Part shown: positions 25,713 to 34,858 of the stretch, in pieces
Position numbering within the stretch: position 1 is the first letter of the stretch
Layout of the letters: the number at the start of each line of letters is the position of its first letter
Source: an uncultured Clostridia bacterium
GTDB lineage: Bacteria > Bacillota > Clostridia > Oscillospirales > CAG-382
Direction of reading: 5' to 3'
DNA: 64,000 bases
Assembly (NCBI GenBank): GCA_947628695.1
Contig: CANRAV010000008.1
Span: 20,951-84,950 of the forward strand
Position numbers and translations under genes: made by a program
Notes under the pieces: model-generated
What the model saw: only the letters and a program-made list of their open reading frames with translations
Told to the model about the DNA's origin: nothing
Databases searched by the model: none

Positions 25713-26308
25713 TCTGTCCTATACGCTCCGTATCCTTCGTAGTAGTAGCTGCGGTCGATTCCCTTCATATATACGTCGCGGCTGTCGGTCTCGTCGGTCA
25801 GCGCCGAGCAAAGAAGCTGCTTAATTTCGACGTCCTTCACGGGGCTGCGCTCCATGGCAGGCAGGTAGTCCTCCCTGTCGACCTTCGACCAGTCGACCAC
25901 GGTTCCCGTCGCCGACTTCAGCATCAGGTCAAGCCATATGCGCATGCTGCGGCCGTTCCCCTCGCGGAAGGGGTGGGCGACGTTCATCTCGACGTACTTC
26001 TCCACTATTTCGTCAAAATTCGACTGCGGCATCTTCTCAACGCTTTTCACCGCCGCCTCCAGGTACAAAGCCGGCGCAAAGCGGAAGCCGCCCTTCGCAA
26101 GGTTCACCGTCCGCATCTCGCCCGCAAAGCCGTAAACGTCGCAGAAAAGCCGGCGGTGTATCTCCCGCAGGGCGTCGAAGCTGCCGGGCTTCAGGCGGGC
26201 AAGCGCGCCGCTTTCGTAAAGCTCTGCAGCCCTTCTCTTGCTAAGGCGCTCTTCCTCCCGCGCCAGCAGTGCCGGATCCTCTATATTAAGCTTGTTTTTA
26301 AGTGCCAT
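25694..26308 (-). CDS. Fic-domain protein (probable AMP-transferase)
   Basis: Fic enzymes usually transfer AMP from ATP to target hydroxyls. The 204-residue protein has the catalytic loop HPFREGNGRSMRIW (H112 catalytic, E/N/G/R for ATP-Mg), matching HxFx(D/E)GNGRxxR. The preceding FAGEMRTVNLAKGGFRFAPA is the beta-hairpin (flap) region. No inhibitory (S/T)xxxE(G/N) helix is seen inside it and no small VbhA-like antitoxin gene is adjacent. It could be a lone Fic toxin or housekeeping type. Its last codons come from a family C repeat. Confidence 0.9.
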   Translation of the reverse strand: MALKNKLNIEDPALLAREEERLSKRRAAELYESGALARLKPGSFDALREIHRRLFCDVYGFAGEMRTVNLAKGGFRFAPALYLEAAVKSVEKMPQSNFDEIVEKYVEMNVAHPFREGNGRSMRIWLDLMLKSATGTVVDWSKVDREDYLPAMERSPVKDVEIKQLLCSALTDETDSRDVYMKGIDRSYYYEGYGAYRTEDLVKK

Positions 26309-26528
26309 GCGTCCTCGCCTCCCGTACTATTTTACCATTAAATAAGGGGAAAGTAAAGCGGGGAGAAAAATTTTTCGCGTCGGCGGCTTCGTCAGAACTT
26401 ACAAAATTTTCCGCAGGGGAAAGGCGGAGCTTAAGCAAATTCTGCCAAAAATGCGCCCGAGGTGACGGGTTTTGCGGCAAAATATGCCTTTATTGAAAAC
26501 TTTTTTAAAAAAGAGCAAAAAATTTTTC

Positions 26529-26557
26529 TTGTATATTTTAAAAGTGTATGCTATAAT
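26529..26557 (+). promoter_or_regulatory. Promoter of opp operon with long leader
   Basis: TTGTAT (26529-26534), 17-base spacer and TATAAT (26552-26557). The ~175-nt leader to the oppA GTG contains hairpins AAAGCCG/CGGCTTT (about 26584-26605) and GCCCGCGGCGCGGGC. I cannot assign a known riboswitch. The stretch 26309-26528 is AT-rich and shows no gene. Confidence 0.7.
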
Positions 26558-26739
26558 GTAAGCGTTTATGAAGAGGGGGAGTAAAGCCGTAATGTGCGGC
26601 TTTGCGTATGTGCCCGCGGCGCGGGCGTGATGCGAAGTGCGGCTGCCCCGATGTATATTTATTTTATGTAGACTTTTAAAGTGTATTTCCGTTAAAAACG
26701 GTGCATTTTAAAATAAAATCTTTTTAGGAGGAAACACAA

Positions 26740-29043
26740 GTGAAAAAGAAAATCCTTTGCTTTGCGCTTGCTCTTGTAATGTGCCTCTGCCTCGCTGCAT
26801 GCGGCGATAATGGCGACGACACTTCCAAGGCCGGCGACGCAAGCAACACTGAAAGCACCGCTTCCGGCACCGAAAGCGCTGCAGATGCAAGCAAAGCTGA
26901 AAGCACCGATGCCGAGAGCAGCGATGCCGGAAGCGAAGACAACAGCGAGGTTGCCGCAGGCCCTTACGAGGACCTCGATTGGGCAACTCTTGACGCGGGC
27001 GAATATGACGCAGCGTGCAAGGCTGTTTACGAGAGGGCTCTTGGCGAGTTTGATTCCGTATACGAAGCCGGCCGCAACGAGGTTGAGGATATCGGCCTTC
27101 GCTGGGCGCTTATGGCTATTGCGGAAGCTAAGCTTCTCGAATCCGGCGTTATGGTTCCCACCGGTACCCAGGGCGGTATGTATGCGATGAGCCATGCGGC
27201 TACCCGTACCATCACCTCCGTTCTTTGGGGCTCCGACACCAGCCGTTATCACAACGCCATAGTTGCCAACGAGCTTATAAAGAAGGAAGACCAGGACGCC
27301 ATGAAGGCTAAATGGACAGAGCTTATCGGCAAAGACGGCACAGAGTATGACGCTTTCGTTAAGCAGTACCTTGCGGACAAGGGCTACACCCTTAACGACA
27401 CCTACGCTATGGCATACGCCGGCGACCCCGTTACCTGGGACGTTCTTGCTACCTCTCAGGCACAGGACAGCGACGCTATCGTAAACACTTACGACGGCCT
27501 TGCAGAGTATGACGTACTCAACAAGCTTCAGCCTGCTCTTGCAGAGAGCTGGGAAGTTTCCGAAGACGGCACCGTTTACACCTTCCACATCCGCAAGGGT
27601 GTTAAGTGGGTTGACTATCAGGGCCGTGAAATAGCAGACGTTAAGGCAGACGACTGGGTTGCGGGTCTTCAGCACGCATGCGACTCTCACGGCGGTCTTG
27701 AGTACCTCCTTGAGGGCGTTGTTGTCAACTATTCCGAGTATATCAACGGCGACATAACCGACTTCAGCGAGGTTGGCGTTAAGGCTGTTGACGACTACAC
27801 GCTTCAGTACACCCTCCTTGGCAAGACCCCGTACTTCGAGACCATGCTCGGTTACTCCATTTTCGCTCCTCTCTGCCGTTCTTACTATGAATCCCAGGGC
27901 GGCGCATGGGGCGTAGACGAGTACAACGCAAGCGAGAACTATCAGTACGGTATCGACTATCAGCACATCGCTTACTGCGGCCCGTACCTTGTAACCAACG
28001 CAACGGCCAGCACCACCATCCGTTTCGAGGCTAACCCCACTTACTGGAACAAGGACAACATCAACATCAAGACCATCACCTGGTCCTATAACGACAGCAC
28101 CGATCCCACCCGTAACTACGAAGAGTGCAAGGCGGGCAAGGTTGTAAGCGCCAGCTTCAATGCTAACGTTCTCCCGCTTGCTCGTGATCAGAAGCCCGAG
28201 GGCGAGGACAAGACCTACTTCGACCTTTACAGCTACACCAGCGCTACCACCGCAACCACCTACAGCGGCTTCTACAACCTGAACCGCAAGGCGTTTGCAA
28301 ACGTTAACGACGAAACCAAGTGCGTTTCCACGCAGAGCGCCGAGGAGCAGGCACGCACCCGCACCGCTATCAACAACCAGCACTTCCGTCTCGCTATCTC
28401 CATGGGCGTTGACCGTGCTACCTACAATGCTGCCCAAACCGGTGAAGAGCTTAAGCTTAACTCTCTCCGCAACAGCTACACCCCCGGCAACTTCGTAACC
28501 CTTCCCAACGAGGCTACCGTTGAGATCAACGGCGAGTCTAAGACCTACCCGGCCGGCACCTTCTTTGGCAGGATAGTTCAGGACCAGATCGATGCCGACG
28601 GCATCAAGATTAAGGTTTGGGACGATGAGCTTCAGTCTTCCGACGGCTTTGACGGCTGGTACAACGTTGAGAACGCCAAGGAAGAGTTCGCAAAGGCAGT
28701 TGCAGAGCTTGCAGAGGTTGGCGTAGAGGTTTCCAAAGAGAATCCTATCCACCTCGACCTCCCGTATCCGAGCTCTGTACAGATTTACACCGACCGTGCA
28801 AACACATGGAAGCAGTCTGTTGAGGCCGCTCTCGACGGCGCTGTTGTCGTTGACCTTGTTGACTCAGTAGACATCAAGACTTGGCAGTACTGCGGCTATG
28901 TAACCGCTACCGGCGACCAGTCCAACTACAACATCTACGACCTCTCCGGTTGGAGCCCCGACTACGGCGATCCTCAGACCTACCTTGACACCTTCCTTCC
29001 GGATTACGCCGGCTATATGGCTAAGTGCATCGGTCTGTTCTAA
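26740..29043 (+). CDS. oppA: Oligopeptide ABC transporter substrate-binding lipoprotein
   Basis: Extracytoplasmic SBP_bac_5-type binding protein that delivers peptides to OppBC. It starts at GTG 26740 after GGAGGAA. The lipoprotein signal MKKKILCFALALVMCLCLAAC has its lipobox cysteine at C21. A Ser/Thr/Glu/Ala-rich linker to about residue 70 separates the anchor from the binding domain. Family segments include LAESWEVSEDGTVYTFHIRK and WSPDYGDPQTYLDTF. At 767 residues it is much longer than usual (~540). Codon choice (GCT, GTT, ACC) differs from neighbours, as expected for high expression. A strong terminator follows, so opp subunits are likely made at lower level. Confidence 0.93.
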   Translation: MKKKILCFALALVMCLCLAACGDNGDDTSKAGDASNTESTASGTESAADASKAESTDAESSDAGSEDNSEVAAGPYEDLDWATLDAGEYDAACKAVYERALGEFDSVYEAGRNEVEDIGLRWALMAIAEAKLLESGVMVPTGTQGGMYAMSHAATRTITSVLWGSDTSRYHNAIVANELIKKEDQDAMKAKWTELIGKDGTEYDAFVKQYLADKGYTLNDTYAMAYAGDPVTWDVLATSQAQDSDAIVNTYDGLAEYDVLNKLQPALAESWEVSEDGTVYTFHIRKGVKWVDYQGREIADVKADDWVAGLQHACDSHGGLEYLLEGVVVNYSEYINGDITDFSEVGVKAVDDYTLQYTLLGKTPYFETMLGYSIFAPLCRSYYESQGGAWGVDEYNASENYQYGIDYQHIAYCGPYLVTNATASTTIRFEANPTYWNKDNINIKTITWSYNDSTDPTRNYEECKAGKVVSASFNANVLPLARDQKPEGEDKTYFDLYSYTSATTATTYSGFYNLNRKAFANVNDETKCVSTQSAEEQARTRTAINNQHFRLAISMGVDRATYNAAQTGEELKLNSLRNSYTPGNFVTLPNEATVEINGESKTYPAGTFFGRIVQDQIDADGIKIKVWDDELQSSDGFDGWYNVENAKEEFAKAVAELAEVGVEVSKENPIHLDLPYPSSVQIYTDRANTWKQSVEAALDGAVVVDLVDSVDIKTWQYCGYVTATGDQSNYNIYDLSGWSPDYGDPQTYLDTFLPDYAGYMAKCIGLF

Positions 29044-29086
29044 TTAAATAGTCCGTTCACATTTAGTTAATGCTTAACTGATTTTG

Positions 29087-29120
29087 AAGGGGGTGGCTAA
29101 AACCCACCCCCTTTAAACTT
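29087..29120 (+). terminator. Attenuating terminator after oppA
   Basis: AAGGGGGTGG-N6-CCCACCCCCTT then TAAACTTTTAA. Located between oppA and oppB, it should reduce permease and ATPase expression relative to the binding protein. Confidence 0.82.
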
Positions 29121-29205
29121 TTAATTATAACACGCCCTTCGGGGCATGGCAGATTCCGACCGAAAAAAGCCCACAGAATCTAAACGATAGCGAGATGAAG
29201 AACCA

Positions 29206-30792
29206 ATGGGAAAATATATAGCTAAACGCCTCCTGCACGGCATAGTTTCCGTAATCATCGTTGTTCTTGTGGTAATGCTGCTGATATACAGCCTTATGGA
29301 CAGGGAACAGATATTCTCAAGCGATACTGTTTACGCCAAGCAGACAAACAATCAGCGCGTAACCTACAGGTACCAAAGGTGGGAGGATTACGGATACCTT
29401 GACTATTTCACCTTTTCCGATTATTTGAACAGCCTTGTCAAAAACGGCGAGCTGGACGAGGAGACGCGCGGCAAGGTTAAGCTTGGCAAAACCGCAGACG
29501 CGGACGGCGAGCTTACCGCAAAATACGCCGCCGAATTCCGCGATTATTACGAGAGTCAGGGCTTTACCGTGGAGAGGCTTGACACCGTTATGAGCGGCCG
29601 ACGCGTTGCCAACGGCGGCGCTGCGCAGCTTTTTGCCTACCGCGATATACCGCTTTACAAGCGCGCCTGGAGGTATTTTACCGGGATAGTCTTCTTTGAC
29701 AACATTCACTACGTGCCGCAGGAAAACGACATTGGCGAAAGGAAGCTTACCTTTACGCTTTACGACCCGTCAAAGCAGGACCCCGAGTCCGGCAAGAAGG
29801 TCTTCTCCCCCGCTATTTTGGGCAACGGTACAAAGCACAAGTACCTTGTTTACTTCGACGGCAAGTTCCCCTTTATTCACCAGAATATGGCGACGGTAAA
29901 GCTGGGGCTTTCATACAGCGTCAACATGAACGTTGACGTTTTCGACACCATGACGCTTTCGCAGGGCTCCTACACCCTGTCGAAGGTCACGTACCCGACC
30001 GGCAAGGTCGTTGACAGCGCCGACGACCTGCACACCGCCACGTATATAAGCGGCTCGCGCCAGACAAGCCAGCTGCTTATGGATCACTACACAGACGACT
30101 ATACTAACGTAAGCGCTGTGCTTGCCGGCTCTTCAAAGCTCGGGTATTCGTTTATAATAGGCATCATCTCCACCCTGATGGCCTACATTTTGGGCCTGCC
30201 CATAGGCCTGTTTATGGCGCTTCACAAGGACGGCGTTGTCGACAAAATCGGCACGGTTTACATAATGTTTATTATCGCCGTTCCTTCGCTTGCATACATC
30301 TTCTTATTCAAGGCGGTCGGCGGCAAAATGGGGCTGCCAACGCTGTTCAACATGGACTCGACAAGCAAGCTGATGTACGTACTGCCGATTGTTTCGCTTG
30401 CGCTGCCGAGCATAGCGAACCTTATGAAGTGGATGCGGCGGTACATGATAGATCAGATGAACTCCGACTACGTCAAGTTTGCCCGAAGCGGCGGACTTAC
30501 GGAGCGTGAGATATTCACCAAGCACGTCTGGAAGAACGCCGTCATACCCATTGTGCACGGCATACCGGGAAGCATCATCTTCGCAATGACCGGCGCGATT
30601 ATAACAGAGCGCGTGTACGTCGTTCCGGGCGCCGGCAACCTGCTTACAACGGCGATAAACATGCACGACAACAGCGTAATAGTCGGCGTAACGCTGTTCT
30701 ACGCACTGCTTTCTGTGGTGTCGCTTATTTTGGGCGACGTGCTTATGAGCATGATGGATCCGAGAATTTCGTTCACGGATAAGGCAAGGTAG
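29206..30792 (+). CDS. oppB: Oligopeptide ABC transporter permease with large insert
   Basis: The inner-membrane permease has TM1 at residues 8-30, then about 270 residues of predicted extracytoplasmic sequence. Five more helices follow (about 305-525). The EAA loop contacting the ATPases is DYVKFARSGGLTEREIFTKH. Standard OppB has ~306 residues, whereas this has 528; the excess lies between TM1 and TM2. The insert starts around MDREQIFSSDTVYAKQTNN and has no motif I recognise. The ORF is intact and followed 9 bases later by oppC. Confidence 0.9.
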   Translation: MGKYIAKRLLHGIVSVIIVVLVVMLLIYSLMDREQIFSSDTVYAKQTNNQRVTYRYQRWEDYGYLDYFTFSDYLNSLVKNGELDEETRGKVKLGKTADADGELTAKYAAEFRDYYESQGFTVERLDTVMSGRRVANGGAAQLFAYRDIPLYKRAWRYFTGIVFFDNIHYVPQENDIGERKLTFTLYDPSKQDPESGKKVFSPAILGNGTKHKYLVYFDGKFPFIHQNMATVKLGLSYSVNMNVDVFDTMTLSQGSYTLSKVTYPTGKVVDSADDLHTATYISGSRQTSQLLMDHYTDDYTNVSAVLAGSSKLGYSFIIGIISTLMAYILGLPIGLFMALHKDGVVDKIGTVYIMFIIAVPSLAYIFLFKAVGGKMGLPTLFNMDSTSKLMYVLPIVSLALPSIANLMKWMRRYMIDQMNSDYVKFARSGGLTEREIFTKHVWKNAVIPIVHGIPGSIIFAMTGAIITERVYVVPGAGNLLTTAINMHDNSVIVGVTLFYALLSVVSLILGDVLMSMMDPRISFTDKAR

Positions 30793-30801
30793 GTGAGATA
30801 G

Positions 30802-31782
30802 ATGGAGCACGTAAAATCTTTTGAAGAGTATACAGACGAGGAGCTTTTCTCCCGCGTCGACCACAACGAGTTCGAGTCGGAGCGCATAACCGCGCCGCGG
30901 TATTCCTACTGGAAGTCCGTGTTCCGCGTGTTCTTCCGCAACAAGGTGAACATCGTAATACTCGGCATTCTGCTTTTGGTCATTGTCTTCGCCTACGTAT
31001 ACCCCTTGATTATCGGCTACGACGCGAAGGTGGACCCGTATATCAATTTGATGGACTCTACCTCGAAGCACTTAAGGCCCTCTGCGGCTATTAAGAAGTA
31101 CGGCTTCAACCTGCACTGGATACTCGGCACCGGCGGTTCCGGTCAGTCGACCTTCGACGCGGTTTGGTACGGTTCTTCCATCTCCATATCGCTTGCGTTT
31201 ATCTGCGCCGCTATTAACATGACGATAGGCGTTATACTCGGCGCGATTTGGGGCTTTTCCAAGAAGGTGGACGCCTTCATGACCGAGATTTACAACATAG
31301 TGGGCAACGTGCCCATGATCCTTATAATTTCCGTTTTGGCGATGCTTTTCCAGCCGACCTTCTGGACGATGGTGTTCGCCATGACCGTTATCGGGTGGAT
31401 AGGGCTTGCCTACTTCATACGCACGCAGGTTGTCATCATCCGCGACAGGGAGTACAACCTTGCTTCCCGCTGCCTCGGCACCGGCACCTTTAAGATAGCG
31501 ATGAGGAACATACTTCCGTTTATGACCTCCGTTATCGTGACGATGCTTGCGACGGAGATACCAAGCTATATAAGCTATGAGGTGTTCTTAAGCTACATCG
31601 GCATGGGTATGAGCGATATGTCCCTCGGTAAGCTTATCTACGCTTCCGAGACGGCGATGGTAACCCCCGGCTGGGAGATAGAGTTCTGGGCGCCCGTTGT
31701 CGTTGCGTCCGTCATAACCGTGGTTCTCTACGTCGTCGGCCAGAACCTGGGCGACGCGTCCGACCCGCGCACGCATATGTGA
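30802..31782 (+). CDS. oppC: Oligopeptide ABC transporter permease
   Basis: The 326-residue partner permease has a cytoplasmic N-terminal segment, TM1 (about 52-72, VNIVILGILLLVIVFAYVYP) and five further helices. The EAA loop is REYNLASRCLGTGTFKIAMRN. FAMTVIGWIGLAYFIRTQV and the C-terminal NLGDASDPR are typical of DppC/OppC. Length is normal, in contrast to the enlarged OppB, OppD and OppF. It is embedded in the operon between oppB and oppD. Confidence 0.94.
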   Translation: MEHVKSFEEYTDEELFSRVDHNEFESERITAPRYSYWKSVFRVFFRNKVNIVILGILLLVIVFAYVYPLIIGYDAKVDPYINLMDSTSKHLRPSAAIKKYGFNLHWILGTGGSGQSTFDAVWYGSSISISLAFICAAINMTIGVILGAIWGFSKKVDAFMTEIYNIVGNVPMILIISVLAMLFQPTFWTMVFAMTVIGWIGLAYFIRTQVVIIRDREYNLASRCLGTGTFKIAMRNILPFMTSVIVTMLATEIPSYISYEVFLSYIGMGMSDMSLGKLIYASETAMVTPGWEIEFWAPVVVASVITVVLYVVGQNLGDASDPRTHM

Positions 31783-31792
31783 GGTGGGTTGT

Positions 31793-33553
31793 ATGGAAGA
31801 GAACAAAAAGGTTTTGCTGTCCGTCAAGGACTTAGAGGTCAAGTTCCGCGTTCGCGGCCGTGTGCTTACGGCAATACGCGGCATAACGCTTGACATTTAC
31901 GAGAACGAGTCTATCGCCATAGTGGGCGAGTCGGGCTCCGGCAAGTCCGTGTTTACAAAGACCTTCGCGGGGATGCTGGACTCCAACGGCTTTATCTCGA
32001 ACGGTTCGCTTATCTTTAACGACAGCGAGCTTGCCGACACCTCGGTCGCCTACGGGAAGATTGCGAAGAACTTTATAAGCTATTCAAAGAAGAAGCTTGA
32101 CGAGTATTCCCGCCTTGAACCGGGCGCGGAGATACAAAAGCAGCTTTTGAAGCTTCAAAGCGAGAGGAAGGCGAGGGCCGCCGTCCCCGAGGAGGCGCAG
32201 AAGAAGTACGAGAAGGAGCTTGCCGACCTCACGCACGAGCGGACGGAGATTTTCAACCTCAAGCAGACCTTCGACACAAGGAAAGAAAAGGACAAAATCC
32301 GCAAGGCCACGGCCGACATAGCCGAATACGACAAGAGAATTTCGGCCTTGAAGGCGGAGCACGAGAAATACGTCAAGCAGCGCGCTGCCGCCGCGAAGAA
32401 CGACTCCGCCTACAACGCGGAGTACGCGAAGAAGACGGCCGCGCTTAAGTCCGAGTACAGGGTAAAAATAGGCGGCCCTGCCACAGACAGGCAGAAAAAG
32501 CGCAACGAGATACTTGCGAAGGAGATATACCTGTCGATAGGCCGCTACCCGCTTCGCAAGCGCATAAAGCTTATGTTCGGCCTGCTTAAGGCGCTTAAGA
32601 AGGCAATGACGGTGGGCGTCAACCTCGACGACGACGCGGAGAGGAACAAGGTCTTCGACACCGTCGCTTTCCGCGTGCGCTACCTTGACGAAACGGCGGA
32701 AAAGCTTCACGGCACCTGCGTTTTGAACCTTGCAAACGTGAAGTACCAGGGCGACTGGACGCAGATACGCGGACGCCGCATTGCAACGGTTTTCCAGGAC
32801 CCCATGACCTCGCTTAACCCGATAATCACCATCGGTAAGCAGATAACAAGCGTTATCATGAAGCACCAGGGCTGCTCGGAGGCGGAGGCAAGACGCCGCG
32901 CGATAGAGCTTATGCACAAGGTGGGCATCCCCCATGCAGAGCAGCGCTTTGACGACTATCCCTTCCAGTACTCCGGCGGTATGAGGCAGCGCATTGTCAT
33001 TGCGATAGCGCTTTCCTGCCAGCCGAAGATACTCATATGCGACGAGCCGACAACAGCGCTTGACGTTACCATTCAGGCGCAGATTTTGAACCTTATTAAG
33101 GACTTGCAGAAGGAGTTCGGCTACACGATAGTGTTCATAACGCACGACCTTGGCGTCGTGGCCAACGTGGCCGACCGCGTTGCGGTGCTTTACGCCGGCC
33201 AGGTTGTGGAGCTTGGCAAGGTGGACGAGATCTTCTACGACCCGCGTCATCCTTACACCTGGGCGCTTTTAAGCTCGCTGCCGCAGCTGGCGCAAAGCGG
33301 TGACACGCTTTACTCCATAACCGGCACGCCGCCTTCCCTTTACAACAGCATCGTGGGCGACGCTTTTGCACCCCGCAACCCGTTCTGCCTGCGGATAGAC
33401 ACACTGAAAGAGCCGCCGATGTTCGACGTGACGGAGACGCACAAGGCGAAGACCTGGCTGCTTGATAAGCGGGCGCCGAAGATAGAAAGGCCGGAGGGAA
33501 TACAGGATATACACAAGAAGATCCTGGCGGCCTACAACATTGAAGAGATATAA
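31793..33553 (+). CDS. oppD: Oligopeptide ABC transporter ATPase with coiled-coil insertion
   Basis: The first ATPase subunit starts at ATG 31793 after AGGTGGG (the track's GTG at 31784 is less likely), giving 586 residues. Walker A is GESGSGKS (about 44-51), the Q-loop [11 protein letters not shown] (about 330), the signature YSGGMRQR (about 393) and Walker [15 protein letters not shown]. Between Walker A and the Q-loop there are about 240 extra charged residues with coiled-coil character (for example [20 protein letters not shown]). A normal OppD has ~335 residues. The C-terminal FAPRNPFCL motif of peptide transporters is kept. Confidence 0.92.
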   Translation: MEENKKVLLSVKDLEVKFRVRGRVLTAIRGITLDIYENESIAIVGESGSGKSVFTKTFAGMLDSNGFISNGSLIFNDSELADTSVAYGKIAKNFISYSKKKLDEYSRLEPGAEIQKQLLKLQSERKARAAVPEEAQKKYEKELADLTHERTEIFNLKQTFDTRKEKDKIRKATADIAEYDKRISALKAEHEKYVKQRAAAAKNDSAYNAEYAKKTAALKSEYRVKIGGPATDRQKKRNEILAKEIYLSIGRYPLRKRIKLMFGLLKALKKAMTVGVNLDDDAERNKVFDTVAFRVRYLDETAEKLHGTCVLNLANVKYQGDWTQIRGRRIATVFQDPMTSLNPIITIGKQITSVIMKHQGCSEAEARRRAIELMHKVGIPHAEQRFDDYPFQYSGGMRQRIVIAIALSCQPKILICDEPTTALDVTIQAQILNLIKDLQKEFGYTIVFITHDLGVVANVADRVAVLYAGQVVELGKVDEIFYDPRHPYTWALLSSLPQLAQSGDTLYSITGTPPSLYNSIVGDAFAPRNPFCLRIDTLKEPPMFDVTETHKAKTWLLDKRAPKIERPEGIQDIHKKILAAYNIEEI

Positions 33554-33564
33554 GGAGGGCGGCA

Positions 33565-34857
33565 ATGATTAAAGAGAAAAAGAACCTCTTGGGCAATTGC
33601 CGCGTCGACGCGAACGGCAGGGAAATACTGCTTAGCCTTAAGGATGTGGACATCACCTTCGGCAAGGGCGACAACGCCGTGCACGCCGTAACCGGCGCCA
33701 CCTTCGACATCTACAAGGGCGAGACCTTCTCCCTTGTTGGCGAGTCGGGCTCCGGCAAAACCACAATAGGCCGCGCTGTTATACGCGTAAACCGACTTTC
33801 CGGCGGCGAGATACGCTACCGCGACACGGTCATTTCCGGCAAGATCCCGCACGCTGTCGACCGCGAGGTTATACGAAACATACAGATGGTGTTCCAGGAC
33901 CCGGCCGCGTCCCTTAACGAGCGCGCTACGGTTGACTACATCATTTCCGAGGGGCTTTACAACTTCCACCTTTACGAAAACGAGGCGGACAGGGTCCGCA
34001 AGGTGGAAAACATGATAGAGGAAGTCGGCCTATTGCCGGAGCATTTGACGCGCTACCCGCACGAGTTTTCCGGCGGCCAGCGTCAGCGCATAGGCATTGC
34101 CCGCGCCATGGTTATGGAGCCGGAGCTTGTCGTTGCGGACGAGCCTATCTCCGCGCTTGACGTATCCATACGCGCGCAGGTGCTTAACCTGATGAAGAAG
34201 TTCCAGAGGGAAAAGAACCTGACCTACCTGTTCATAGCGCACGACCTTTCCGTCGTTCGCTTCATATCCGACCGCATCGGCGTAATATACAAGGGACGCA
34301 TCGTGGAAATAGCCTCTGCGGAGGAGCTTTTCAACTTCCCGCTGCACCCCTACACGCACTCGCTGATTTCGGCGATACCTATTCCCGACCCGATTCTCGA
34401 AAAGCACAAGGTGCTTTACACCTACGACCCGTCTGTGCACGACTATTCCGTCGACAAGCCGGAGTTTGTGAACATCGGTCACGACCATTGGGTGTACGGC
34501 AACAAGGCGGAGATCGAGAAATACAAGGCACTTCGCGAAAAGGGCGAGCCTGTCAAGGCGATAACCGTCACCGACGACCCCGACAAGATCATGCAGTCCG
34601 TGAAGGAGAAGCAGGCCATCGACACTGCAAGCGAGGCGCAGTTCCTAAGCTCGCCCGTTCACGACACGGGCAGCCGGATTTACGCCGTGCTTTCCTTCCT
34701 GCTGCCGATACTGGGGCTTATCGCGGGGGCAATCTTCAAAAAGCGAAAATACATACGCAACTACAAAATGTGCAAGAAGGGCGCAATTGCCGGCTTTATC
34801 GTCATAGGCGTCTTTGTCCTCATATTCCTCCTCTTGCTGCTGCTCTCGGTGATCTGA
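33565..34857 (+). CDS. oppF: Oligopeptide ABC transporter ATPase with C-terminal membrane segment
   Basis: The second ATPase has 430 residues. Walker A is GESGSGKTT, the Q-loop [13 protein letters not shown], the signature FSGGQRQR and Walker [15 protein letters not shown], all in normal positions. After the usual OppF end there are about 100 extra residues with two predicted helices: [20 protein letters not shown], then [20 protein letters not shown] near the C-terminus. The ATPase would thus be tethered directly to the membrane, which is unusual for OppF. The next gene starts one base after its stop. Confidence 0.9.
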   Translation: MIKEKKNLLGNCRVDANGREILLSLKDVDITFGKGDNAVHAVTGATFDIYKGETFSLVGESGSGKTTIGRAVIRVNRLSGGEIRYRDTVISGKIPHAVDREVIRNIQMVFQDPAASLNERATVDYIISEGLYNFHLYENEADRVRKVENMIEEVGLLPEHLTRYPHEFSGGQRQRIGIARAMVMEPELVVADEPISALDVSIRAQVLNLMKKFQREKNLTYLFIAHDLSVVRFISDRIGVIYKGRIVEIASAEELFNFPLHPYTHSLISAIPIPDPILEKHKVLYTYDPSVHDYSVDKPEFVNIGHDHWVYGNKAEIEKYKALREKGEPVKAITVTDDPDKIMQSVKEKQAIDTASEAQFLSSPVHDTGSRIYAVLSFLLPILGLIAGAIFKKRKYIRNYKMCKKGAIAGFIVIGVFVLIFLLLLLLSVI

Positions 34858-34858
34858 T

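Noticed and set aside
26563-26739. Named riboswitch in the oppA leader
   Set aside because: Two simple hairpins are visible but no conserved aptamer core that I recognise.
26692-28752. 686-aa minus-strand ORF opposite oppA
   Set aside because: Shadow of a strongly codon-biased gene. The plus strand has a lipoprotein signal and clear SBP family motifs.
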